From Turbatrix aceti (lineage: Eukaryota; Nematoda; Chromadorea; Rhabditida; Panagrolaimidae), in NCBI GenBank assembly GCA_963969345.1, contig OZ017768.1, positions 9,774,193 to 9,838,192 of the forward strand: 64,000 nt of DNA, given 5' to 3'. The translations under genes were made by a program, and so were the position numbers. The notes below the pieces were generated by a model. The model saw only the letters and a list, made by a program, of their open reading frames with translations. It made no database searches and had not been told where the DNA came from. Shown here piece after piece: positions 1 to 10,870 of this stretch (within the stretch, counting starts at the first letter, position 1; each line of letters starts with the position of its first letter).

Positions 1-321
1 CAGTATCATGCCAAAATTATTGGTTGTAAATGTCAGCCATATAATCAAGGTTATGAGAAAGTGACTGCGTGGAAACTTTTCTATGATTGGTTCGGTAACT
101 GTTGCCAAAAACACGTAACCTGTCGAGATAAAAAACATGCTCGCCAACGAATTGTTAATCGCTAGTACGGCAAATATCTGGAAGAAAAAAGATCCCAAAA
201 CGCCATTATTTGTACGGTGTGTCCAGACGGTGTATACAATACACCCATAAAGAATGACGGAAAATATTAATATTACTATTACAGCAAACAGCTGGTTATT
301 TCCGAATTCAAGTGCAGCCAT
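1..321 (-). CDS. Srg-type serpentine chemoreceptor, 5' part (runs off window)
   Basis: Predicted seven-transmembrane G-protein-coupled chemoreceptor of the nematode Srg superfamily; such proteins usually act in sensory neuron membranes. The minus strand is open from the ATG at 321 to the window edge (107 codons), so only TM1, TM2 and the start of TM3 are visible. The start MAALEFGNNQLF matches the start MADISLLEFGNIQLF of neighbouring genes, and the family blocks GSFFFQIFAVLAINN (TM2) and FTTNNFGMIL (TM3) are present. Exon 1 in the neighbours is about 732 nt, so the rest lies to the left of the window. A shared upstream motif lies at 391-407. No disruption is seen in the visible part. Confidence 0.85.
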   Translation of the reverse strand, partial: MAALEFGNNQLFAVIVILIFSVILYGCIVYTVWTHRTNNGVLGSFFFQIFAVLAINNSLASMFFISTGYVFLATVTEPIIEKFPRSHFLITLIIWLTFTTNNFGMIL

Positions 322-390
322 CTCTGGTGTGTAGTGATGCTCAATAAGAGTGCAACAATTATTTACCCCGATCCTTTTATGCGGATGCAT

Positions 391-407
391 GAATCCTCTC
401 GAGAATC
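391..407 (-). promoter_or_regulatory. srg proximal upstream motif
   Basis: Plus-strand reading GAATCCTCTCGAGAATC, 70-86 bp upstream of the ATG at 321. It is one of seven related sites; the consensus written on the plus strand is roughly GTATNCTCTYGGGAAT. Confidence 0.5.
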
Positions 408-875
408 AGAAATATATATATAATTTGTAGTATGACACAAGCCTATGTCATTAAGCAAAAACGGTTTGACACAATAATAAACTAGACACGCTTTCTCAGC
501 CCTTATCACATTGAAGTCCCCTCTGGAGTATAGTTTGACGATATTCAGAACTGCAGGCCATGCTTGGCATAGATATGACGGATTTCAAATGAAAATTTGT
601 CACTGATTTTAATTGAGTACATGTGTACACTCGGGGACAAATTTTATAATTGTATTTTAAAAAATGCTACCTGGAGTGTAACTATCATACATAACGTTAA
701 ACTAATTAGCAGCGTAGTACAGTTTTTGCCGTAATTATCTACAGAGCTGCCTTTCTACCGATTGCAGGAACGCTCACCGTGTCGTTTCACCATGTGAATG
801 CTTACCATATGGGCAGAAAGGTTTAGTAACACATTCCAAATTTTGTAAATTAAAAAAAATAGTACTCAATGCGGG

Positions 876-927
876 TTTTCGTGCGCGCTAAAGACGACTA
901 TGACTTCAGCTTTAGCGCGCACGAAAA
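876..927. repeat. Perfect 18 bp hairpin
   Basis: Arms 876-893 and 910-927 are perfect reverse complements (TTTTCGTGCGCGCTAAAG) around a 16 nt loop. The arms are GC-rich within AT-rich DNA. Function unknown; it may be the remnant of a palindromic transposon end. Confidence 0.6.
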
Positions 928-1694
928 CACGACGCACGAAGACAAAACGCACAAATAGTCTGATTTTTCACTAGTGCTACCACCTATACTAAAACGCCGT
1001 TTTTTTGCCCGAAAATAAAAGAAGGGTTTGCATCGTTTTTTGATTGACTGACCAACTGAAGAATGGTTTGGCTTGTGTCGGTTGATCAGTTGCGCGCGTT
1101 GTCGCAACTTGCCAGCACTAGCTGATGGTAAACTTTAGTCCCTTTAGTAAACTTTAGTTTTTACAAAAAAATTTGGAATGTCATAAATTGAACGCTACAC
1201 TGATTTGTGACCAAAAAGGTGACGATTACCTGCTTTGTTACATTAAAATATACAAAAGGTGATTAAAAAAAGATATTTTTATCATCACATCTGCCACCAG
1301 AAAGGACGGTTTTCAATCAAGTGATCTTTTTGGATATTGCGCAGATCTCACAAGGTGCTATTCAAAGTGCAAAAATTCCTGATAAATCGTTTGACTGCAT
1401 ATAATTTTATTGTATACTTTCGATAACTACAATATAAAAAACAGGAATACCAAAATATTATATACAGACAAAAAGCAAAAAACTGAACATTGTGAAATCA
1501 AACCACTGAGTAATGGTGAAATAAAAAAAATTAAAAAAAACAAAATTAAAAAATGGAAATGCTACAATAAGCATTATCTGTTTAGAAAAAAATGTCTTAT
1601 TTCAGTCTAAAATAATTATTTCAAATTTTGATCGCATGAGTGTTCATTTGATTTCTAATCTTTTGCACAACCGCCTGAATGCCCAAGAGACCAA

Positions 1695-2786
1695 TCATGG
1701 ACAATGATTGTTATGAATTTGTTGACTATTAGAAGCAATTTGCAGCATGTTCACAGCAAGTGCAAATATTTTCTTATTTGTTGAATTTGGTACCGACGAT
1801 ACCTTTTGAAAGAGTGTTGCTTTGCCCTAGAAAGCAAAGATAATAAATAATCAATAGTGCGCAAGAAAAACACAAACCATTGCAGATCGAAGATGCGAAC
1901 TTCCAATGAATAAAATCCAACCCGGCAAAATCATATCCAAAAATGAACCATTGATTATTAAGTTAAATCCAAAATCCAAAGTATGTGGAAATCGTACCAA
2001 AATCTAAAAATTTTAATATATAGTAACAAGTAATAGTTAAAAAAAATGTTTGAACAAAAAGCAAACCTGTCCAGTGACATTAACAAATTTGCATAAAAAT
2101 ATAACAAGAGTACAAAGACACAAATCACGATCACTTCTGTGAATTCTGATTACATTCGACTTTTTGAGATGGCGATATAGAAATACAGTTCCAACTGAAT
2201 TAGTTATCGTTTCGTAGGATATAAGACAGAATAAAAGGCCCGTCTGAATATTTCCCTGTTTTCCGAGGAATGTGTTGTTCATTTGCACCCACAGAACATC
2301 CGTTCCATCGATTACAATTATGTATTTTGCAAACCACACATTAACCGTTAAAACGCAAGCAATGATTGCCGAAATAAATAGAACATAAGGTTTCAGTAAA
2401 TTCCAGTTAATTTTTGATTCTAGTGAAAAAACTACAGCTGTAAGCCTGTTTGTCGACAACCAAGCGTACAGAATAATACCAAAATTATTGGCAGTGAACG
2501 TTAGGGTTAATAAAAAATGTCGGCGAGGAACTTTCATCAGAATAGATTCGGTAAGTGTAGCCGAAAATGCGTAACCAGTCATAAGAAAACATAAACTGGC
2601 AAACGCATTGTTTATCGCTAGCACGGAAAATATCTGGAAAAAAAACGATCCCAACACGTCATTCTTTTTACGGTGTCTCCAGATTGTGAATATAATAAAT
2701 GCGTAAAGGATTGCGGTTATAATAGTTATTAGGATTGCAATGAACAGCTGAATATTTCCAAATTCAAATAGAGAGACGCCAGTCAT
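1695..2786 (-). CDS. Srg-type serpentine chemoreceptor
   Basis: Three exons: 2786-2067 (240 codons), 2003-1878 (42 codons) and 1826-1695 (44 codons with TGA), giving about 325 aa. Both introns are phase 0. Exon 1 encodes TM1 to TM6, with HRKK after TM1, FFFQIFSVLAINN in TM2 and SDRDL before TM6. The conserved loop block NTFLGKQGNIQTGLLFC is present. Exon 2 carries the TM7 signature GSFLDMILPGWILFIGSSHLR. Exon 3 encodes a polar cytoplasmic tail rich in Ser, Asn and Lys. The start is chosen as the Met just before GVSLFEFGNIQLF, the alignable N-terminus of the family. The bases before it read CAG-AC-ATG, which could be a trans-splice acceptor (inference). The gene looks intact. Confidence 0.85.
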
Positions 2787-2860
2787 GTCTGATAAGTACT
2801 AACAAAAGTGCATCGATAACAAATGTTTTAATACTGTATCTGCAACTGTTTGAACTGTCT

Positions 2861-2876
2861 GTACTCTCCCGAGAAT
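2861..2876 (-). promoter_or_regulatory. srg proximal upstream motif
   Basis: GTACTCTCCCGAGAAT on the plus strand, 75-90 bp upstream of the ATG at 2786. A distal block with TTGACTAATTAGC lies at 2917-2931. Confidence 0.5.
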
Positions 2877-3084
2877 AGGAATAGCAAACACGGTAGCTAA
2901 GGTGAAAAATAACGCTTGACTAATTAGCGTAAAGAATTAATGGTTTTTTGCAGATATTATTATCAGCGTAATGATGTCCGTTTCCCTTTTAAAGAAACAA
3001 ATTTGTAGGAAATATAGTTTTTGATGAAAGTTGTAGTGTTTGTCTAGTTCGTAATCATTTAAAGGTATGATTCATTTTCCGGGG

Positions 3085-4137
3085 TCATTGCGTTCCGGTC
3101 AGTTGTATGGCTTGTACAAACAAATTTTTATTAGAAGAATTTGCAACCGAAGAAAATCTTTGAAAATGAGTCGCTTTTAGCTAAAAACAAAAATAAAAGA
3201 TAATAGATGAAAAAAATATAGCAAACCATTGCAGCTCGAAGATGCGAACTTCCAATAAACAAAATCCATCCTGGTAAAATCATGTCCAAAAATGAGCCGT
3301 TAATTGTCATGTTAAATCCAATTTCGCTTATGAAACTATTCGGAACTCGAACTATTATCTAAAAACATATTTGCCGAAGTTATGCTTTTTATTTATAATT
3401 CTTACTTGTCCAATAACGTTGACAAATTTGCACAAGAAAATGATAAGAGTACAGATAAGTAAATCACGATCGCTTTTTTGAATCTTAGTAATGTCGGACT
3501 TTTTTCGATGATAATACAGTGAAACAATGGCAAATAGGTTTGTGATTGTTTCATAGGCTATAAGACAAAACATGAGTCCCGTTTGAATATTTCCTTGTGG
3601 TCCGAGGAATGTGGCGTTCTTTTGTCGCCACATAACATTTGTACCTTCGACTACGATTATGTATTTTGCAAAAAACATATTCATTGTCAGCAGACACGCC
3701 AAGATAGCCGAGATAACCAAAACATAGGGTTTGAGTAAATTCCAATTAATCTTTGTTCGGAGTGAAAAGATCACAGCTGTAAGTCTATTAGTCGACAACC
3801 AAGCATACAGTATGACACCAAAATCATTGATAACAAACGAAAACCATATTACCAAAGTTATGAAATAGTGATTGCGGGGAAGCTTTATCAGGAATAATTC
3901 GGTGAGTGTTGCCGAAAACGAGTAACTCACTATGATGTTAAACACACTGGCAAACGAATTATTTATGGATAGCACGGCAAACATCTGGAAGAAAAAAGAT
4001 CCGAAAACGTCGTGCTTCTTACGGTGAGACCAAATTGTGTATGCTATACATCCATAAAGAAATACGGATACTATAGTTAGTAGTACAGCAATATAAAGTT
4101 GAATATTTCCGAGTTCTAATAAAGCGATGTCAGCCAT
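3085..4137 (-). CDS. Srg-type serpentine chemoreceptor
   Basis: Exons 4137-3406 (244 codons), 3358-3227 (44) and 3180-3085 (32 with TGA), about 319 aa, introns phase 0. The reading frame is open 14 codons further upstream, but MADIALLELGNIQLY is the family N-terminus, so the ATG at 4137 is preferred. Seven hydrophobic segments are visible, along with HRKK after TM1, NATFLGPQGNIQTG in the loop before TM5, and SDRDLLICTLIIFLCKF in TM6. Exon 2 carries MTINGSFLDMILPGWILFIGSSHLR. Its exon 1 is closest by eye to those of the other genes in this array, consistent with local tandem duplication. Appears intact. Confidence 0.86.
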
Positions 4138-4217
4138 GTCTAACAAGCAACTACTTTCAATTGTAAATATATATAACAAATGAATGCTACTGTTTATTAA
4201 TTTATGTATGAATGCAT

Positions 4218-4234
4218 GTATTCACATTGGGAAT
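4218..4234 (-). promoter_or_regulatory. srg proximal upstream motif
   Basis: GTATTCACATTGGGAAT on the plus strand, 81-97 bp upstream of the ATG at 4137. The distal block CTTGACTAATTGC is at 4248-4260. Confidence 0.5.
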
Positions 4235-4610
4235 AAAAAACCGAGCGCTTGACTAATTGCTCCCAAAAAAAGATTTTTTATCAGCATAACGAAGAAATTT
4301 TTTGTTTTGATTTTTTGAAAGAAGGGCTCTCTGCTCATTCTTTAGTTGATGCGAGGCAGCTCACAAAAACTGTGTAGGATCATCCGTTTGCATTCCACTG
4401 GGATGCGAAGGGCGGTCAACTAAGTGACAAAATATTTTACTACACTCTGCTGAACAAATGGTAATATATCAAAGTTGAAAACAGAACATGTACAGAAACC
4501 ACAATCATTGCTTAAGAAATCGGCGGCGGTTTTTTGATTACTGTTCATTCACGCCTGACGACATGTACAAAGAGTTTTCTGTTTGACGAATTTGTTATCG
4601 ATGACAGATT

Positions 4611-6346
4611 TCAAAAAAGTGTTACTTTTGTCTGAAAACTGATCAGAAAATAAATCATTGCAAAATCAATGCATTATTTATAAAAAAACAACAACAAACC
4701 ATTGCAGTTCGAAGATGCGAACTTCCAAAGAACAAAATCCATCCTGGCAAAATCATATCCCAAAAAGAACCGTTGATTATGAAATTAAAACCAAGTTCGT
4801 AGGTGAAAGCATTGTACGAAAAAAGAACCAGGATCTAAAAAGGTTTTTCAAACGCAAACTATTTTTTACTTAAAATTGTCATAACAAGAACCAACTAACA
4901 ACGTAGTATCTAANNNNNNNNNNNNNNNNNNNNNNNNNNNNNNNNNNNNNNNNNNNNNNNNNNNNNNNNNNNNNNNNNNNNNNNNNNNNNNNNNNNNNNN
5001 NNNNNNNNNNNNNNNNNNNNNNNNNNNNNNNNNNNNNNNNNNNNNNNNNNNNNNNNNNNNNNNNNNNNNNNNNNNNNNNNNNNNNNNNNNNNNNNNNNNN
5101 NNNNNNNNNNNNNAAAATAATATACCTATATAAGTTTTTTTTTTTTTTTTTCTTTTTTTTTTTTTTTTCATTCTTGCACGCCTAGCGGACGGTCGGTTTT
5201 ATTCCGCCTCTCCTGTCCGCGACAGCAGCTTGCGCTCGCGAAGTCAACGTCAAGAAGACGCAGTGGATGGTACAGAAATGGCGGGATCAGAGACCTATCT
5301 CCTCCGGACTTCTCCTCAAGGACATCGAGGACGATTTCGAGCTCTCCCTCCACTTTACGCTGGGTCGATTCGCTCAACTCGGTGTTCAACAAGACGAAAA
5401 CCAGACCACAGCAACGATGGGAAGAAGAAATCGCGCCCAAAACGAATCGAGACATTTACACCTACGTGGACATCATTTGTGCCTCCTAACATCTGGTCTA
5501 ATGATAACTAACCACTGAGTAATGGTGAAATAAATAAATAAATAAAAAATAAGTTTTTTAGAAAACAATTGTTTAATAAATTGTTTATTCAATTCTCAAT
5601 AAACTATATCTTACCTGTCCAGTAACAATCACAAATTTGCATAAAAATATAATAAAAGTACAAATGAATAAATCACGATCACTTTTTTGAATTGTGGTGA
5701 CGTCCGAATTCTTTCGATGACGATAAAGAGATGCAATGGCAAACATGTTGACAACCGTTTCGTATGTTACAAAGCAGAATATCAAAACCATCTGAATGTT
5801 TACCTGTGGTCCAAGAAAAGTAATATTAATTTGCTCCCACGAAACATCCGTTCCATTGATTACAATTATGAAATCGCAGAACCACATATCAGCTGTCATT
5901 ATACAAGATATAATTGTTGAAAAAATTAGGACAAAGGGTTTTAGTGAATCCCAGCTAACTTTTGATTTGAGTGAAAAAACCACAGCCGTGAGCCTGTTAG
6001 TCGACAGCCAAGCGTATAGTATAACACCAAAGGTATTGGTAGTGAATGTCAGCCAAATAATCAAGGTTAAGAAAAAGTGACTTTGTGGAAGATTAGCCAG
6101 AAGGGGTTCAAGGACTGTTGCCGCAAACACGTATCCTGTCATGAGAAAACACAAACTGGCTATAGCATTGTTGATTGCAAGTACGGCAAATATTTGAAAG
6201 AAAAACGATGCCAAAACGCAATGCTTCTTGCGCTGTGTCCAAACTGTGTATACAATACATCCATACAGGAAGACGGATACTATAGTTAAAAGTATTGCAA
6301 TGAACAGTTGTATATTTCCAAATTCCAATAAAGAGATGTCAGACAT
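4611..6346 (-). CDS. Srg-type chemoreceptor with enlarged intron and premature tail stop
   Basis: Exon 1 is 6346-5615 (244 codons), exon 2 is 4834-4700 (45 codons, with GSFWDMILPGWILFFGSSHLR), and exon 3 starts at 4631. Both introns are phase 0. Intron 1 is about 780 bp instead of the usual 50-70, because it holds a retroposon copy (5141-5548) and the assembly gap. In exon 3 a TGA comes after only six codons (4611-4613). Past this stop the same frame stays open for about 21 codons that resemble the tails of neighbours, ending in a second TGA. The receptor core is complete, so a protein of about 295 aa with a truncated cytoplasmic tail is possible. The gap lies in the intron, so missing sequence should not affect coding. 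Confidence 0.75.
4914..5113. other. Assembly gap (200 N)
   Basis: Exactly 200 consecutive N, a conventional gap size, so the true length is unknown. It lies inside intron 1 of the srg gene at 4611-6346, next to a retroposon insertion with long poly-T, a likely cause of the assembly break. Confidence 0.98.
5141..5548 (+). mobile_element. Non-LTR retroposon copy, longest in window
   Basis: About 408 bp flanked by an 11 bp target-site duplication ATAAGTTTTTT (5130-5140 and 5549-5559). It starts with a T-rich run, contains a GC-richer body with an ORF of about 90 codons (5230-5511), and ends CTGAGTAATGGTGAAATAAATAAATA, a short simple-repeat tail. Shorter 5'-truncated copies of the same 3' end lie at 34490-34657, 40020-40071 and 16997-17041, with relics near 1503 and 50195. 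Progressive 5' truncation with a fixed 3' tail is typical of LINE-type or SINE-type retroposition. I see no reverse transcriptase motif in this piece. Confidence 0.75.
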
Positions 6347-6951
6347 GTTGAAATGTAGAATAACAAATGTGTAACAAATGTTTCATATGTATTTTTATTT
6401 TTCAATAAAATGCGTATATTCTCTGGAGAATACAGTATGTATATAGGTGCCATGGCACAAGGTGGAACTGATTTCAAGCTAGACTAATTATTTTATTTAA
6501 GCGGCGTTTTTTTATCATTTATTCTTCTTATAAAAAATTTTTGTTTGGAAGTAAAATTATATTCAAACAGTAATAGCAAGTACTAAAACGAGTCAGAATC
6601 ACAAAAAATTCAAGATATTTTATCCGCTTTTGTCACACCATATTTGACCGCTTGTTTCGGATGTTCTTTCAATCAAGATACACACATAACCTTCTAACTT
6701 GTTTGTATTGTTACCACTTCCTTTTCGCCGGTCGACAGTCAGTCTTTGCACTTTTTTTATAGCTACATAAAAAATAGAACCAAAACAATTTTTTTACCGT
6801 TCTCGTATTTTTGGTTTTGTGAGCTTTAGTGAATAACTTGCAACACACATAAGATACTTAAGTCCGCGTTTGCATAAATAGAAAAAAATATTAAACAAAA
6901 TATTACATAATTATTATAAGACATAATTATTAAGTTCATAAGTTTTTCTTT
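6347..6951. other. Intergenic region between srg genes
   Basis: AT-rich, no gene seen. It contains the upstream motif pair of the gene that starts at 6346 (6414-6431 and 6479-6490). Confidence 0.6.
6414..6431 (-). promoter_or_regulatory. srg proximal upstream motif
   Basis: GTATATTCTCTGGAGAAT on the plus strand, 68-85 bp upstream of the ATG at 6346; the distal block CTAGACTAATTA is at 6479-6490. Confidence 0.5.
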
Positions 6952-8008
6952 TTAATGTAGAACGATTTGCGTGCCTCGTTCGCTCCTGACGACATGATCA
7001 AATAATCCCTTTGAACTGTGAAAAACTTTGTCTTTTATCTGAAATAAGATGGAAATTTAACCAATATTATTATCGGCAAAATAAAAAATGACAAACCATT
7101 GCAGTTCGTAAATGCATACTCCCAAAGAACAAAATCCATCCGGGCAAAATCATGTCCAGAAATGTGCCGTTTACGGCCAAATAAAATCCAAAATTGTACG
7201 CAAATGTACTGCACGAAAACTGTACTACAAGCTAAAAATGTTTACAAATTAATTTAAATTTTTATGCAACATTCAAGTCTTTCTTACTTGTCCAATAACA
7301 GTAACAAATTTGCATACAAAAATAATAAAGGTACAAATGAATAAATCACAATCACTTTTTTGAATTTTGGTAACAAACTTTTTTCGATGACGATACAACG
7401 ATACAATGGCGAATAGGTTGATGCATATTTCGTAGACCATTGTGCAGAACAAGAGACCCGTTTGAATATTTCCCTGAGGTCCAAGAATCGTGACATTCAT
7501 TTCCTGCCATGAAAATTCCATTTCATGGATAAAAATAACGTAGTTTCCAAACCATACATTAGGTTGTAAGCATGACAGCTAAGATTATCGAAATGATTAT
7601 GACATAAGATTTGACCGCATTCCAGTTAAATTTTGACCTAAGCAAAAAAACGACAGTTGTGAGTCTGTTGGTTGCGAGCCAAGCGTTCAGAATTACGCCC
7701 AAATTATTGGTAGTAAATCCCAACCAAATGATAAAGGTTATGATAAAGTGGCTGCGTGGGAGCCTAACCAAAATAAATTTAGTGATGGTTGCCAAAAATG
7801 CGTAACCTCCTAGGATAACAAACACACTAGCAATCGAATTGTTGATTGCCAACACCGCAAATATCTGAAAGAAAAATGATCCCAGAATGTCATTTTTCTT
7901 ACGGTGTCTCCAGATTGTATGCACAATACACGCATACAGTATAAGTGACAATATAGTTATAAGCATTGCAATGAATAGCTGGATATTTTCAAAATTCAGC
8001 AAAGTCAT
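6952..8008 (-). pseudogene. Srg-type chemoreceptor with +1 frameshift in exon 1
   Basis: Exon 1 (8008-7288) is 721 nt, one more than a multiple of three. An extra base near 7561-7565, between TM4 (AVMLTT) and the following loop (NVWFGNYVIF in the shifted frame), creates an immediate TAA. Downstream of it the frame is restored to normal family sequence (MEFSWQEMNVTILGPQGNIQTG through SDCDLFICTFIIFVCKFVTVIGQ). Exon 2 (7231-7097, 45 codons) has GTFLDMILPGWILFFGSMHLR, and exon 3 (7038-6952, 29 codons) ends in TAA. Everything except the single base is intact, so this is either a very young pseudogene or a base-calling error. The start is MTLLNFENIQLF; the upstream extension to 8092 is unlikely to be coding. 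Confidence 0.75.
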
Positions 8009-8456
8009 GTTTTTTAAGAGTATTGGTTTGCAGTATGGAAGTATGTTTAAAAGGTCGCTGTGCTGTCCAACTGTACTCAATGATTTTGTCATGCTTCTTT
8101 GCTACTTTCTTATTTACAAAATAATTGTATATACTTAGCGTTTGCACAACTCTATATTTAACAAAAATATATGTAGGGCCCAATCAGCGGAACTGCCGCT
8201 AAGATTTTGAATTTGTTTATTGCATACAACATAATGAAAAACATAAAAAAAAGTTTTAGTTAGCGATACACTTCTGATTACCAATTAAAAATAATGACAA
8301 AAAACTATAAATAATGTCACACAGTAACCCAAACTTATGTTTTCCGTTGAGTTTAAAGATTATTATAGTACATTTACAAAAAAAATACAAAAAACAAAGA
8401 AATCTCATTCACTTTCTTTTTTTTCTCGGCTTTCAACCTATTTGAAAATGATTTCA
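8009..8456. other. Intergenic region
   Basis: AT-rich. Apart from the class II upstream block at 8109-8160, nothing recognisable. Confidence 0.55.
8109..8160 (-). promoter_or_regulatory. Class II srg upstream block
   Basis: A 52 bp block, containing TATATACTTAG and a TCTATATTTA end, that aligns by eye with 12729-12780 upstream of the srg gene at 11541-12644 (about 38 of 52 positions). It lies 101-152 bp upstream of the ATG at 8008. The other srg genes here have a different motif instead. Confidence 0.45.
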
Positions 8457-9507
8457 TTAATAAATGTTATAGGTATTTGTTGACCGTAGATTAAATATGT
8501 TATTATTTGAAGAATTTGTGACAGACAATAGCTTTCGAAAAAGTTTAAAGTTCGTCTAAAAAGAGATAATGAATGCAAAGAATAAAAAATAACAACAAAC
8601 CATTACTGACCGGAGGTGCGAACTTCCAAGAACCAAAATCCATCCCGGCAAAACCATGTCCAAAAATGCACCGTTTATTGTCAAAATAAATCCAAGTGCT
8701 CTTACAGAGCTGTTTGGATATCGAAGTGCAATCTAAATTTTTTTGTTAAACACATTAATAAAAAAATTGTTTAACCTGTCCAATTATGTTGACAAATTTG
8801 CATACAAAAATAATCAGTGTGCAAATGAATAAATCACGATCACTTTTTTGAATTGTGGTAACGTCTGAATTCTTTCGATGACGATATAGCGAAACAATGG
8901 CAAATAGGTTAATGCTTGCTTCGTAGGCCGTAGTGCAGAATAAAAGACAAGTCTGAATATTTCCCTGCGATCCGATAAAAGTAGTTTTTGTTTCTTTCCA
9001 AAAAACATCTCTTTCATTAATTCCAATAATATAATCAGAGAACCATACATTAGCTGTTAAAATGCAAGTTAAAAAAATTGAAATGATGAGGACGTAAGGT
9101 TTGAAGGAATTCCAGTTAACTTTTGATCTAAGTGAGAAAATCACAGTTGTAAGCCTATTTGTTGACAGCCATGCGCATAGAATTATGCCGAAATTATTGG
9201 TAAAATAAGCAAGCCATATTACAAGCGTTATAAAAAAGTGTTTTGTTGGAAGCTTCATCAGGAGCAATTCAGTGAGTGTTGCCGCAAACGAGTAACCTAT
9301 TATGAGAAAAAACACACTCGAGAACGAATTATTAATGGCGAGCACTGCAAAGATCTGGAAGAAAAACGATCCTAAAATGTCGTTCTTTTTACGATGTTTC
9401 CAAACTGTGTATACGATACATCCATATAAGACGACAGATGTCAAAGTGATTAGTATCGCAATGAACAGCTGAATATTTCCAAATTCAAGTACAGAATTAC
9501 TTGTCAT
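8457..9507 (-). CDS. Srg-type serpentine chemoreceptor
   Basis: Exons 9507-8776 (244 codons), 8732-8601 (44) and 8555-8457 (33 with TAA), about 320 aa; both introns are phase 0 and under 50 nt. N-terminus MTSNSVLEFGNIQLF. Family blocks seen: HRKKNDILGSFFFQIFAVLAINN, LPTKHFFITLVIWL, TTFIGSQGNIQTCLLFC, SDRDLFICTLIIFVCKFVNIIGQ. The TM7 exon reads NGAFLDMVLPGWILVLGSSHLR. The predicted loop between TM4 and TM5 carries unusual charge (NERDVFWKETK) compared with relatives, as expected for a fast-evolving ligand-facing region. Intact. Confidence 0.86.
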
Positions 9508-9589
9508 TTGTTTGTGGTCTTATACGTACATAAGGCTGCCTTTAATGCTAAATAGTGCATGTTTCACACGCATTATATAGAATACGAAT

Positions 9590-9604
9590 GTATACTCTTG
9601 GGAA
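9590..9604 (-). promoter_or_regulatory. srg proximal upstream motif
   Basis: GTATACTCTTGGGAA on the plus strand, 83-97 bp upstream of the ATG at 9507. I see no clear distal TGACTAATT block here. Confidence 0.5.
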
Positions 9605-9790
9605 AAAAAACATCTATAAGTACGGTATGGTTAATGCTAAACCTAACACTTTAGTTCTAAGCAAAAAAAATTGTTATGATGTTTTTTTGTATGATCAGAA
9701 TGTTAGTTTTGAGACAGTTTATTATAACATAAGATTTTTAAAAACAAAATGTAAACATATTTAACTTTACACGCACGTATTATCAATTGT

Positions 9791-10870
9791 CTAATTAATA
9801 TTACGTATTTGTAGATTCTGAGAACTGGTTGGTGCTCCAATGACATGCACAAACAATTTCGAAGAAATTGCTAACGATGGAGGATTTTGATCATGTGCGG
9901 CATTTGTCTGCAAAAAGTTTTATTTTTTCTGCTAATTTGGGCACAAAAAACAAACCATTGCAAATCGAAGATGCGAACTTCCGATAAACAAAATCCATGC
10001 GGGCAAAATCATGTCTAACAATGCCCCGTTTATTGTCAAGTTAAATCCGATGTCGCTGATGAAACTGTTAGGAAATTGAACTATAATCTGCAAGTATTTC
10101 CTGTTGTTTTACAACAGTTATAATAAAATATTTCTTACCTGTCCCGCAACATTCACAAATTTACATAAAAAAATTATAAGTGTACAAATAAATAAGTCAC
10201 GATCACTTTTATGAATTTTTGTGAACTCGGACTTTTTTCGGTATTGGTACAGCGAAACAATAGCAAATAAGTTGATAGTTGTTTCGTAAGCTATGATGCA
10301 AAATAAAAGACCTGTTTGAATATTAACCTGAGGTCCAAGAAACGTAATGTTTGTTTCTTCCCAGGTAACATCCATTCCATTAATTACAATTATGTAATCA
10401 CAGAACCAAACATTTATCGCTGGAATGCAAGCTAATATTGCGGAAATTACAAAAACATGAAGTTTGACTGAATTCCAATTAAACTTTGATCTGAGTGAGA
10501 AAACCACAGCAGTGAGTCTGTTAGTTGATAACCAGGCGTACAGAATCACGCCGAAATTATTGGTGACAAACAAAAGCCAGATTATTAGTGTTATGAAAAA
10601 ATGACTGCGCGGAAGATTTATTAGAATAGATTCGGTAAGTGTTGCCGAAAACGCGTAACCCGCCAGGAGAATAAAAACACTGGCAAATGAATTGTTGATA
10701 GCGAGCACGGCAAACATTTGGAAGAAAAACGATCCCAGAAAAGCATTTTTCTTACGGTGTGTCCAGACTGTAAATACGATAAATCCATAGAGAATAACGG
10801 ATATAAAAGTCAATAATGTTACAATAAACAGCTGAATATTTCCAAATTCCAGCAGAGAAATGTCAGCCAT
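9791..10870 (-). CDS. Srg-type serpentine chemoreceptor
   Basis: Exons 10870-10139 (244 codons), 10087-9956 (44) and 9907-9791 (39 with TAG), about 326 aa; introns are phase 0. The ATG at 10870 gives the family N-terminus MADISLLEFGNIQLF; an upstream in-frame start at 10915 would add 15 residues with no counterpart in neighbours. All seven hydrophobic segments are present, plus ITFLGPQVNIQTG and SDRDLFICTLIIFLCKFVNVAGQ. In TM7 the usual LPGW is LPAW, as in the plus-strand srg genes of this window. Intact. Confidence 0.86.

Larger units (their letters stand above)
322..1694. other. Intergenic region with hairpin and retroposon-tail relic
   Basis: No gene is supported here; the ORFs are short and AT-driven. 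It holds the srg upstream motif (391-407), a perfect 18 bp inverted repeat (arms 876-893 and 910-927), and a short copy of the dispersed retroposon tail (CCACTGAGTAATGGTGAAAT) near 1503-1525 followed by A-rich sequence. Confidence 0.6.

Noticed and set aside
1410..1610. 66-codon Lys/Asn-rich ORF
   Set aside because: It runs through a retroposon tail relic and A-rich sequence; composition only.
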